Below are positions 37,127 to 44,698 of a stretch of 64,000 nt of DNA, piece after piece (position 1 is the stretch's first letter; each line of letters opens with the position of its first letter). Source of the DNA: JANMJD01 sp963828405. Its GTDB lineage: Bacteria > Actinomycetota > Acidimicrobiia > Acidimicrobiales > Ilumatobacteraceae. The stretch is from contig CAWHEG010000031.1 in assembly GCA_963828405.1 (NCBI GenBank), positions 2,294,001-2,358,000 on the forward strand, in the 5' to 3' direction. Made by a program: the position numbers and the translations under genes. The notes beneath the pieces are model-generated. The model saw only the letters and a program-made list of their open reading frames with translations, was not told the origin of the DNA and searched no databases.

Positions 37127-37804
37127 ATGCGACGGATCTCCATCGTCGTTGCTGTTCTGATAATCGTCGTCGTGATCGGATTGCTGATGTCGCGGAGCGG
37201 CCGTGGCACCTCATCGGGCTTGCCTGCCACCGCGACCCTCGCGCAAAGGTCCGACACGCTCGAGAGTTCGAGCGGCCATCTGGCGGTTGCTGTGGACGAC
37301 ATCGAAGCGGCACGCACCGCAGCGGTCGAAGCGGTCGCTCTGACCGGCGAGGTTGTCGACGCAGGGTTGATCTCCCGTCGCGACTTGGTCGAGTCGATCG
37401 CGACTCCCGATTACGGGCCGGTGCTTGCCGACGAGACATCGTTGGCGGTCGAAGCGATGCTCACCGAACTGGGGGCCCGCCACGTCGACCGCGCCGGAAT
37501 GCGCGTCTCCGAGTTTCCGTTGACGGCGGCCGCCACGCCGGAAGCAGGCGATGTTCGAGTGCGGGTGTGGTCGGTGCTCGTCATCGCCGCTCCCGGTGTC
37601 GGACCCGGCCGGCAGGTGTGGCGCACGGTGAACGTGCTGATGAAGTCTGTCGCTGGGCGCTGGCTTGTGGCTGACTGGGTATCGACGTTCGGGCCGACTC
37701 CGGCACCGGCGGTTGAGGTTGGCTTCGACGATCCCGCAGCGCTTGGTGCCCCGATGTCGTGGCCGTCCGCGCTGGTCGCCCGCGACATGGTGGGGGTGGG
37801 ATGA
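37127..37804 (+). CDS. VirB8/TcpC-like transfer protein
   Basis: A 225-residue bitopic membrane protein: one N-terminal helix (ISIVVAVLIIVVVIGLLMS), then an extracytoplasmic alpha+beta domain with VRVRVWSVLVIAAPGVG, WRTVNVLMKSVAGRWLVADW and a Pro-rich end. The architecture matches the VirB8/TcpC NTF2-like scaffold subunits of Gram-positive conjugation systems. Assignment rests on topology, the RWLVADW-type strand and position between the VirB2-like and TrbL genes. Confidence 0.65.
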   Translation: MRRISIVVAVLIIVVVIGLLMSRSGRGTSSGLPATATLAQRSDTLESSSGHLAVAVDDIEAARTAAVEAVALTGEVVDAGLISRRDLVESIATPDYGPVLADETSLAVEAMLTELGARHVDRAGMRVSEFPLTAAATPEAGDVRVRVWSVLVIAAPGVGPGRQVWRTVNVLMKSVAGRWLVADWVSTFGPTPAPAVEVGFDDPAALGAPMSWPSALVARDMVGVG

Positions 37805-37805
37805 G

Positions 37806-39188
37806 ATGTGGCCGTTTCCGAACCCGTTGGATCTGTTCGGCGACGCCGTCGGTGCGGTCACCGGGTGGGCGTGGGACAAGGTGATCCAAGGCGTCTACAC
37901 CTGGTTCGCCAACGGCCTGTTGCTGTTGATGGAGTGGGTGTGGGGCGTCCTCGACACGGCGACAACGCCCCGGCTGACGGAAGCGTGGTTCGCGACTGGC
38001 CTCGTTCGTCCACTGGCGAGCTTGTCAGTGGTGATCACCGTTGCGATGATGCTCGGTTCGGCGATCCAGGCAGGGTTCGCCGGTCGCCCGGAGTTGGTCA
38101 TCGACGCGATCAAGGAAGGGCCGAAGTCGATCCTGGCCTCGGCCGTCACGTTGACGGTGATGGACGTCCTGATCCGCGCCGCCGATGTGATCGGTGATGT
38201 CGCATGGCAGTCCGGACGAGCCGACGCGGTCAAGGTGCTCGACGGCTTGGCCACCGTGATGGGAACTTCGTCGACATTGGGAGCGACGTTCATCGGGCCG
38301 CTTGCCTTGTTGTTCGGAATGGTCGGGCTGCTGGTGACGACGGTCGTGCTGTTCATGCGGTCGTCGCTGCTGTATCTGGTCGCGGCGTTCTCGCCGATCG
38401 TGTGGTCGTCGTCGGTGTCGCCGGTGATGCGGGGCTCGGCCCGGCGGCTCGTGCACGTCGTGGTTGCGCTGGTGTTGGCAAAGCCGGCGATCACGCTCAC
38501 GTTGGTGGTCGGCGTCAAGTTGCTGGCGAATGCCACGACGCCGGGAGCGGCGGGCTCGGACGGCGTTGCGGCGCTCGGGACGCTGGTGTCGGGCTTCTCG
38601 TGCTTCGCGATCGCCGGACTGTCGCCGTGGGTCGTGTACCGGTTGTTGCCCTCGGTCGAGCAGGCGTCGGTGTCGTCCGGGATAGTCGGTGGCTGGTCCC
38701 GGGCGGGCATGACGGCCGTGCACGCCGGGTTGATGGTCAAGTCACTCGGTGCCGGCGGGGCGTCGGCGGCCACACGCGCACTGCCATCGGCTGGCTCCTT
38801 CGGCGGGTCAGGTGGCGGCAGTTCGAGCAGTGGATCTGCGTCTGGCGGTGGAGGCTCACCGACGCCGGGCACGGGATCAGGGTCTGGCGGCGCTCGCTTG
38901 CCGTTGGTGCCACCTGTTGCTCGCCGTTCGGACGCAAGAGCGGAGTCCGCCGCCGCCAATGCGACTGCCGGTTCCGCTTCGTCGTCAGGTGGCGACGCGT
39001 CGGACGGAGGCGGTCGGCCGTCGCCGTCTCGAAGCGGCGGAACCGCGACTGCAGGACAGGGTGGGACGCCGCGTTCGGAACCCGTTCGGTCAGTCGGCGG
39101 TGCAGCGGGACGGGAGCGGGTCGTTCCTCCGCCCGCTCGATCACCGTCGCCTGACCCCGTCAGTGAGCCCGAAGGGAGCGCGTCGTGA
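37806..39188 (+). CDS. TrbL/VirB6-like polytopic transfer protein
   Basis: A 460-residue protein with an amphipathic N-terminus (MWPFPNPLDLFGDAVGAVTGW) and about six to seven membrane helices up to residue 300. A Gly/Ser/Pro-rich hydrophilic tail of about 150 residues follows. This is the TrbL/VirB6 layout, the channel component of the inner-membrane complex. It starts two bases after the preceding stop and ends in a 4-base overlap with the SCO6880-type gene, an order typical of actinobacterial transfer modules. Confidence 0.8.
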   Translation: MWPFPNPLDLFGDAVGAVTGWAWDKVIQGVYTWFANGLLLLMEWVWGVLDTATTPRLTEAWFATGLVRPLASLSVVITVAMMLGSAIQAGFAGRPELVIDAIKEGPKSILASAVTLTVMDVLIRAADVIGDVAWQSGRADAVKVLDGLATVMGTSSTLGATFIGPLALLFGMVGLLVTTVVLFMRSSLLYLVAAFSPIVWSSSVSPVMRGSARRLVHVVVALVLAKPAITLTLVVGVKLLANATTPGAAGSDGVAALGTLVSGFSCFAIAGLSPWVVYRLLPSVEQASVSSGIVGGWSRAGMTAVHAGLMVKSLGAGGASAATRALPSAGSFGGSGGGSSSSGSASGGGGSPTPGTGSGSGGARLPLVPPVARRSDARAESAAANATAGSASSSGGDASDGGGRPSPSRSGGTATAGQGGTPRSEPVRSVGGAAGRERVVPPPARSPSPDPVSEPEGSAS

Positions 39189-40663
39189 GCGCGCCATCCG
39201 AGTCCGCTCGATATCGATTTGGCGACTCGGCGCATGCCGGTGTGTTGCTCGGGTTGTCGATGCGGCAGGCGTTGCCGCTTGTCGTCGGAGTGGTGTGGCT
39301 GACGTTGTTGTTGATGGCGCAGTTGCCGCTCGTCGGCATGGTCGGGCCGGTCATCGGAGCGGTGGTGTCGTTCGGGCGGTGGCGGCGTGCGCCGTTGTTT
39401 GAGGTCGCCACTCCCGGAGCGCGGTTGTGGTGGCAGCGTCGCCGCCGTCGCTCGACGTGGACGAGAGCGTCGCTACTCGGCGACGACGCCAACAGTCAAC
39501 TGCCGCGACCGCTGGCAGGTCTGGAACTCATCGAGACCGAGATCGACTGGTTCACCGGGTCGGTAGCGGTGGCGATCGTCCGCGACCGGCGAGTCGGGAC
39601 GGTGTCGCTGGTGTTCGGTGCTCGGGGCGTGGACTTCGGCGTGGCGTCGTTACGCGAACAGGACGCCTTGGTGGCCGGGTGGGGTGGCGCGTTGGCTCCG
39701 TTGGCGAGGGCCCGATCCGTCGTGTCACGGGTGACGTGGCAGGAGTGGTCGCACCCCGTCGGCGTCGCCGGACACCGCGAGTTTCTCTCCGGACTCGACC
39801 GCCGATCCTCCCCGGCCGCGGACGACTACGAGGAATTGCTCGTGACGCAGGACCCAATCACGATCGCCCACGACGTCTTGATCACGATCACCGTCGAACT
39901 GCGCCGGGTTCGTGTCGGTCGTAAGGCTGGCCATGTTGCCGTAGCGATCGAGGCGCTCGGCGAGGAGAGTCGGTTGCTGGTGTCTCGGCTCGAGTCGACC
40001 GGGATCACCACGACCGTGCCGCTGACTGCGTTGGAGCTATCGACGGCGATCCGGTTGCGGTCCGATCCGTCGCGTGCTCGTCAGGTTGGGACGTTGCGCC
40101 GTGGGTTGGGTGCGGCGGTCGGCAAGGGCGGATTGGAGTGGGGACCGATGGCGGTCGAGCCGGACTGGTTCGCATGCCGAGTTGACGGGTCGGTGCATCG
40201 CTCGTATCGGATCGCCGGCTGGCCGATGCTGCCGGTGCACGCCGATTGGTTGGCACCGTTGTTGACGGGTGACGCTGCCACGAGGACGGTGACCGTAGTG
40301 ATGGAGCCGGTGCCGATGGCTCGGGCGGCGGCTGACGCGAATCGTCAGTTGACGTCGATCGAGTCGGACCAGTCGCAGAAGGAGCGTCACGGGTTCCGGC
40401 TCACCGCCCGGGAGCGTCGTCGGCAGGCTGATGTGGAGAGCCGTGAACGTGAGCTCGCCGAGGGTCATCCGGAGTTCCGTCATGTGGGCATCGTCACGGT
40501 GACTGCACCGGATGCGGACGCGTTGGAGGATGCGTGCGCTCGGGTCGAGCAGTCCGCCGCGCAGTCATTGCTCGATCTGCGCCCGCTAGCCGCTCGCCAG
40601 GGTGAGGGTTGGGTGGCGTCTTTGCCGCTCGGCCGTTCGGTACGCCACGGGGCATGGCGATGA
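39185..40663 (+). CDS. SCO6880-family transfer protein
   Basis: A 492-residue protein: a cytosolic start (SARYRFGDSAHAGVLLGLSMRQ), two close membrane helices (LPLVVGVVWLTLLLMAQL and LVGMVGPVIGAVVSFG) and a large soluble domain with SVAVAIVRDRRVGTVSLVFG and ELVEGHPEF-type segments. The family, named after Streptomyces SCO6880, corresponds to the PrgI/VirB3-like plus VirB4 N-terminal part of other type IV systems. The ATPase core is encoded by the next gene, whose ATG overlaps this stop. Confidence 0.83.
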   Translation: MSAPSESARYRFGDSAHAGVLLGLSMRQALPLVVGVVWLTLLLMAQLPLVGMVGPVIGAVVSFGRWRRAPLFEVATPGARLWWQRRRRRSTWTRASLLGDDANSQLPRPLAGLELIETEIDWFTGSVAVAIVRDRRVGTVSLVFGARGVDFGVASLREQDALVAGWGGALAPLARARSVVSRVTWQEWSHPVGVAGHREFLSGLDRRSSPAADDYEELLVTQDPITIAHDVLITITVELRRVRVGRKAGHVAVAIEALGEESRLLVSRLESTGITTTVPLTALELSTAIRLRSDPSRARQVGTLRRGLGAAVGKGGLEWGPMAVEPDWFACRVDGSVHRSYRIAGWPMLPVHADWLAPLLTGDAATRTVTVVMEPVPMARAAADANRQLTSIESDQSQKERHGFRLTARERRRQADVESRERELAEGHPEFRHVGIVTVTAPDADALEDACARVEQSAAQSLLDLRPLAARQGEGWVASLPLGRSVRHGAWR

Positions 40664-42061
40664 CCGCTTCGACACCCAAACGTTGGCGAATTCGACGCCG
40701 TCCTCGCCTTGCCGATCGGCCGTCGCCGTCGCGTCGGTTACGTCCGTCAGAAGTCGCCCGTCGCGACCGGCGGGAGGTGCTGCGGACAACGGTCCGCAAA
40801 CCTCAACGTGAGGTGGGTGACCGCCCGCCGGGAATGTTGGCCCGCAAGCCGGGGCTGCCGGTTGAGTGGGCCCGTTCGACGATGGCGCACCTGTGTTCCG
40901 TGTACCCGTTCCATGCCGACGCCGGCTTCGGTGAGCGTGGCGTGCTGATGGGGTTGTCGGTGACCGGCGGGTTCTCCGGGTTCTACTTCGACCCGTTCGA
41001 GTTCTACCAGGCAGCGCCATCTGACGAACCCGAACATGATCGTGATGGGCTCGGTCGGCTACGGGAAGTCAGCGACCGTGAAGGCCTTGATTCGTCGCCT
41101 CAAGGCCGTTTACGGCGACGACCGGTATCTGGCGATCATCGACCCGAAGGGCGAGTACGAGCACGTCGCCGCCGACCTCGGGCTGTCGGTGGTCAAGCTG
41201 CACCCGGGTGGAAGCCAGCGAGTCAACCCGATGGACCCCGGTGGCGGCGACACTGACGGCAGACGTGATCGCCCGTCAAACCCTGGCCACGGAATTGGTC
41301 GCTGGCGTGCTCGGTCGGCCGTTGTCGGCGTTGGAGGATGCCGTGCTCGGCTGGGCGATCGAACGGCTGACCCGCACCGGGACGGCGTTCACGATGCGGG
41401 AGGTGTGCGCCGAGATCCTCGACCCTCCGGAGGATCTCGTGCGCCTGTCTCGTCACACGCCGTTGGAGCTCGCCCGGGCGACCGCGCCGGTGTCGTTCGC
41501 GTTCGACAAGCTCTGCTCCCGGACGTTGCGCGGCATGTTCGACGACATCGACGACGGTGCACGTCGACTGGGATCACGGGCCGGGGGTGGTGCTCGATCT
41601 GTCGGCGGTGCATCAGAACCAGGATGCGTTGCCGTTGGTAATGATCGCAGCGACGCACTGGTTGTCGGCGGCGTTGCGAGGTCGTCCGCGAGCGGCGGTC
41701 GGTGCAGGTGATCGATGAAGCGTGGGCGGCCATTCGCCACGGCGCCGGCTATTTCCAGTCGTCGCTGAAACTGTCCCGCACGTACGGGGTCGCGACGGTG
41801 TTGGTCTGCCACCGGCCTTCTGATCTCACCGCACAGGCCGATGACGGGACTGCGTCGGCGAAGATCGCCGCCGGGTTGCTGTCGGACATCCAGACGCGTG
41901 TGCTGTTGCACCAACCGCCAGAGCAGGTCGCCGCGGCCGTCGAGATGTTCGATCTGACGGAACGCGAACAGCTGTGGCTGGGTCAACTTGCCGCCAGGCC
42001 GCGCCATCTGGCGACTGGGAAATCGGTCCGTTTTGGCGCACACAATCTTGACAGCGAATGA
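40660..42061 (+). pseudogene. VirB4/TraC-like transfer ATPase, four frameshifts
   Basis: Motor ATPase of the type IV secretion channel. From ATG 40660: a basic N-terminus, then GFSGFYFDPFEFYQ. After a shift near 41015 comes the Walker A MGSVGYGKSATVKALI with YLAIIDPKGEYEHVA. After 41250 come ATELVAGVLGRPLSALEDAV and LCSRTLRGMFD. After 41555 come HVDWDHGPGVVLDLSAVHQN and VMIAATHWLSAAL. After 41700 come VQVIDEAWAAIRHGAGYFQ (Walker B) and VATVLVCHRPSDLTA. All four shifts are in the same direction (one extra base each), and the total length agrees with that. The module would be inactive if they are real. Confidence 0.78.
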
Positions 42062-42103
42062 ACGGCGTCTGTTCGACACTGACTCCGGAATGACGGCGAA
42101 GCC

Positions 42104-42479
42104 GTGAGCGGACAGACGCCGATGAGGCCTCGTTGGGAGGTGAGCGAGGTGTTGGCTCGCACCGATTTGTCAGTGCTGCTGGACGAGTTCAGCGGTCCTT
42201 CTGAACGGTCTGGGCCGGGTCGGAAATGGCATTGTCCGATCGACGGCCACGATGACCATCGGGCGTCAGCGTCGATGTTTCGTGACCGGCATGGCCACGA
42301 ACGCTGGCGATGCTGGTCTGCTGACCATCGTGGTGATGCGGTCGATCTGGTGATGGCCCGAACCAGCCAGGACCGGGCTCGGCGCGATCGACTGGTTGGC
42401 CAACCGTGCGGGGATGATTCCTGATCGGCCGCTTCCTCCGATTGTCCGGCGAGCGCACCACCGGTCGGGCCGGCGTTGA
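42104..42479 (+). pseudogene. CHC2-type zinc-finger primase fragment or subunit, one frameshift
   Basis: From GTG 42104: a short helical leader, then WHCPIDGHDDHRASASMF and ERWRCWSADHRGDAVDLVM. This is a CHC2 zinc ribbon like the N-terminus of DnaG-type primases, which bind template DNA. A shift near 42384 is needed to continue as AIDWLANRAGMIPDRPLPP and stop at 42479, 2 bases before the next ATG. Without it the frame ends at 42424. Together with the next gene it makes a two-part element primase. Confidence 0.65.
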
Positions 42480-42481
42480 CG

Positions 42482-43213
42482 ATGAGCCCGGTCGTTGAAC
42501 GGTACGTGGCGTTGTGCGAGTCGGTGATCCGCGGGCCGCAGGGAAGACCGGTGCGGGAGTGGCTGCACGCCCGCGGCATCGACGACTCGACGATCCGGGC
42601 GAACCGTCTTGGTGCCGACCTCGGCCGTGAGCGGATGCGCCGACAGCGTGGCTTGCCGTACGGGGCTGGCGTGGCGGCGACGTTCCCGGCGTTCGACCCG
42701 GTCGGCAACGTCACCTACGTGCAGGCTCGCTACCTCGACCCATCGGCGACCGGACGCAAGTACGACAACCCGTCGGCCACGCTCGCCCCTCACCCCCGGC
42801 TCTCGTTTCCAGCGCCTGGCGGGGAGCGCAGCGGCGTGCTGCTGGTGTGCGAAGGCATTCCGGACGCGTTGATCGCGGCGCAGGCTGGGTTCACGTCGGT
42901 TGCGTTGCTCGGCGCGCAGACTCCCGACGACCGAGTGGCGATGCGGATCGCCCATCACGCAGACGACCGTGGGCTGGAGGTAGTGATCGTCGCCGATCCT
43001 GACTCGGCTGGTCGCCAACTCTCGTCGGTATTGGCCGATCACCTCGCCTCCCACGGCGTCGATGCCGTGTCGATATCGCCCCCCGGCGGGCTCGATGTCA
43101 ACGCATGGGCGCTCGCGGACCCCGATTGGCATCACCTCCTCGACGACCAGTTCGCATCGGTGGTCGGTCAGGACAACGTCGTCGGCTTTGAGGTCGGCGG
43201 GCCGGAACTGTGA
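42482..43213 (+). CDS. Toprim-domain primase-like protein
   Basis: A 243-residue protein. REWLHARGIDDSTIRANRLGAD and VTYVQARYLDP resemble the middle of DnaG-like primases. LLVCEGIPDALIAAQAGF (catalytic Glu) and VVIVADPDSAGRQL (DxD) are the two Toprim motifs that bind magnesium. The protein lacks its own zinc finger, which the preceding gene supplies. It probably primes synthesis on the transferred strand. ATG 42482 is used. The gap 43214-43318 has no gene and should contain the ssb promoter. Confidence 0.8.
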   Translation: MSPVVERYVALCESVIRGPQGRPVREWLHARGIDDSTIRANRLGADLGRERMRRQRGLPYGAGVAATFPAFDPVGNVTYVQARYLDPSATGRKYDNPSATLAPHPRLSFPAPGGERSGVLLVCEGIPDALIAAQAGFTSVALLGAQTPDDRVAMRIAHHADDRGLEVVIVADPDSAGRQLSSVLADHLASHGVDAVSISPPGGLDVNAWALADPDWHHLLDDQFASVVGQDNVVGFEVGGPEL

Positions 43214-43318
43214 AAGGGGTCCGATGAGTGTCCGATATGGATGTAGCGTTGTTGGCACCGGTTTGAGGTGTCACCGTCGAGCGCCTTCCACACAACCATG
43301 TTGTTGGAAGGACCACGA

Positions 43319-43660
43319 ATGAACGTGCTGACCATCACCGGGCGACTCACCGCCGACCCGGTCCGCCGCGACACCACCCGAGGTGTCGTCACCGAACTCC
43401 GTCTTGCCGTCGATTCCCGGCCGCGTCTATGGATCACCGTCGAGGCGTGGGGCCAACTCGCCGGACGCTGTGCCCAACACCTCGTTCTCGGTCGGCATAC
43501 TGCGGTCACCGGCCAACTCGTGTGCGACGAGTATTTGCGTAATGGAGAGAAGCAGACCCGTTGGTTCTGCCGAGCCACGTCGGTCACGTTCCTCGACGCG
43601 CCATCGTCCGTTTCGTCAGAGGCTGTGGAGGCCGATCTTGAGATCGCGGGTGCCCGATGA
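43319..43660 (+). CDS. ssb: Single-stranded DNA-binding protein (element-encoded)
   Basis: A 113-residue OB-fold protein: MNVLTITGRLTADPVRRD is the usual Ssb start, and LWITVEAWGQLAGRCAQHLVLGRHTAVTGQLVCDEY is the core with the conserved Trp and GxxA pattern. FLDAP follows near the end. It lacks the acidic C-terminal tip of chromosomal SSB, as is common for mobile-element copies. GGAAGGACC precedes the ATG. It overlaps the next gene by 4 bases and would protect single-stranded DNA during transfer. Confidence 0.87.
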   Translation: MNVLTITGRLTADPVRRDTTRGVVTELRLAVDSRPRLWITVEAWGQLAGRCAQHLVLGRHTAVTGQLVCDEYLRNGEKQTRWFCRATSVTFLDAPSSVSSEAVEADLEIAGAR

Positions 43661-44157
43661 AGCTCGGCCAGATTCCAGGGCCGCCCGCGGCATGTGCAGC
43701 TGTGGTTCCGTCTGTCGAATGGGTGTTCCGTCACGCCGACGGACATCTCATCGATCTTCCCGACCAACCGGTCCCGACCGTTCCTGGAACGTGGCGATGG
43801 GTCGCGACGCTGTGGGCTGATCCGCTGCAGCCGGGTGGCTGGTCGAGAATGATGTGGCCATGCGGCCAACGCGGATTCTGGATCGTCGGGCCGCTCGCCG
43901 TGGGTGACATCATCGAGTTCGGCATCACCGCCTCCGACCAACACGGTCAACCCGTCGCGGGCGCGACGGATCAGTGGTACGGGTGGTTGCGTCGAGTCAC
44001 GCCACTCGCTCTCGTGGTTGTTGGGCCGTACCGCTTCCCCGATCTGGCGGCCCGTGACGCACACGCGGTGATCGACGAGATCCTGCTCGACCAACTCGCT
44101 GCGCCACCGTTGCCGTTCACCGACGCAGAGATGATCGACCTCAGCCACGAGCCATGA
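43657..44157 (+). CDS. Element protein between ssb and prepilin peptidase, unknown
   Basis: A 166-residue soluble protein rich in Trp and Pro (VPTVPGTWRWVATLWADPL, PGGWSRMMWPCG, DQWYGWLRRV). It looks beta-rich with a C-terminal helix (ARDAHAVIDEILLDQL). No family is recognised. It overlaps both neighbours by four bases, so it belongs to the transfer operon. Confidence 0.6.
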   Translation: MKLGQIPGPPAACAAVVPSVEWVFRHADGHLIDLPDQPVPTVPGTWRWVATLWADPLQPGGWSRMMWPCGQRGFWIVGPLAVGDIIEFGITASDQHGQPVAGATDQWYGWLRRVTPLALVVVGPYRFPDLAARDAHAVIDEILLDQLAAPPLPFTDAEMIDLSHEP

Positions 44158-44687
44158 CTGACGCTCGCATTCGCCGAACCCATCTCGCGAGTGTCGTCGG
44201 CGGCGTCGTCATCGCTGTCGTCTCCGCTCTGCTCGACTGGGATCACGTCGCTGGGCTCGTACTGATTGGCGGAGTCGGCTACGGAGTGGTCGAAATCGAT
44301 GTGCGGGATCGTCGCATCCCGACTCCACTTCTTGCCATCGCAGCCGTCGGATTGATTGCATCTGCAACGATCGCCGCGTTCGGCGACGACGGTAGGCGTC
44401 GGGTTATCTGCGCTGCGGTCGGCGTGCTCGTGCTCGGCGGCGTGTTTCTCGTGGTGCATCTCGTGTCGCCGAGCGGGATGGGATTCGGCGACGTGCGGCT
44501 CGCTGCGTTACTCGGCGGCGTCGCCGGATACGCAACAGCGACGCTCACCGCCCCTGCGTCTGTTGCACTGCTCGCATCGGTGGCGACGATCGCCGCCATG
44601 GCAGCAACACGCCGCCGAACGTTGCCGTACGGGCCGTTCCTCGTCGGTGCCGCGCTCATCGTCGTCGCTGCCGAACTCCTCGCCTGA
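44154..44687 (+). CDS. Prepilin peptidase (A24 family, TadV/CpaA-like)
   Basis: A 177-residue membrane aspartic protease with about six helices. The two catalytic aspartates are in EIDVRDRRIPTP and GMGFGDVRLAA, the second being the family's GxGD. The short form without the N-methylating domain matches TadV/CpaA enzymes that process Flp pilins. It sits inside the conjugation operon rather than with the Tad genes 16 kb away, tying the two modules together. Confidence 0.85.
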   Translation: MTDARIRRTHLASVVGGVVIAVVSALLDWDHVAGLVLIGGVGYGVVEIDVRDRRIPTPLLAIAAVGLIASATIAAFGDDGRRRVICAAVGVLVLGGVFLVVHLVSPSGMGFGDVRLAALLGGVAGYATATLTAPASVALLASVATIAAMAATRRRTLPYGPFLVGAALIVVAAELLA

Positions 44688-44698
44688 TAGAGGTTGCC

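Noticed and set aside
22900..42480. Programmed frameshifting as the cause of the many frame changes
   Set aside because: Shifts occur at many unrelated places, in both directions, without slippery sequences or stem-loops; sequencing error or decay explains them better.
42104..43213. One continuous primase gene
   Set aside because: The shift-corrected zinc-finger frame stops at 42479, two bases before a good ATG, so two adjacent genes fit better.
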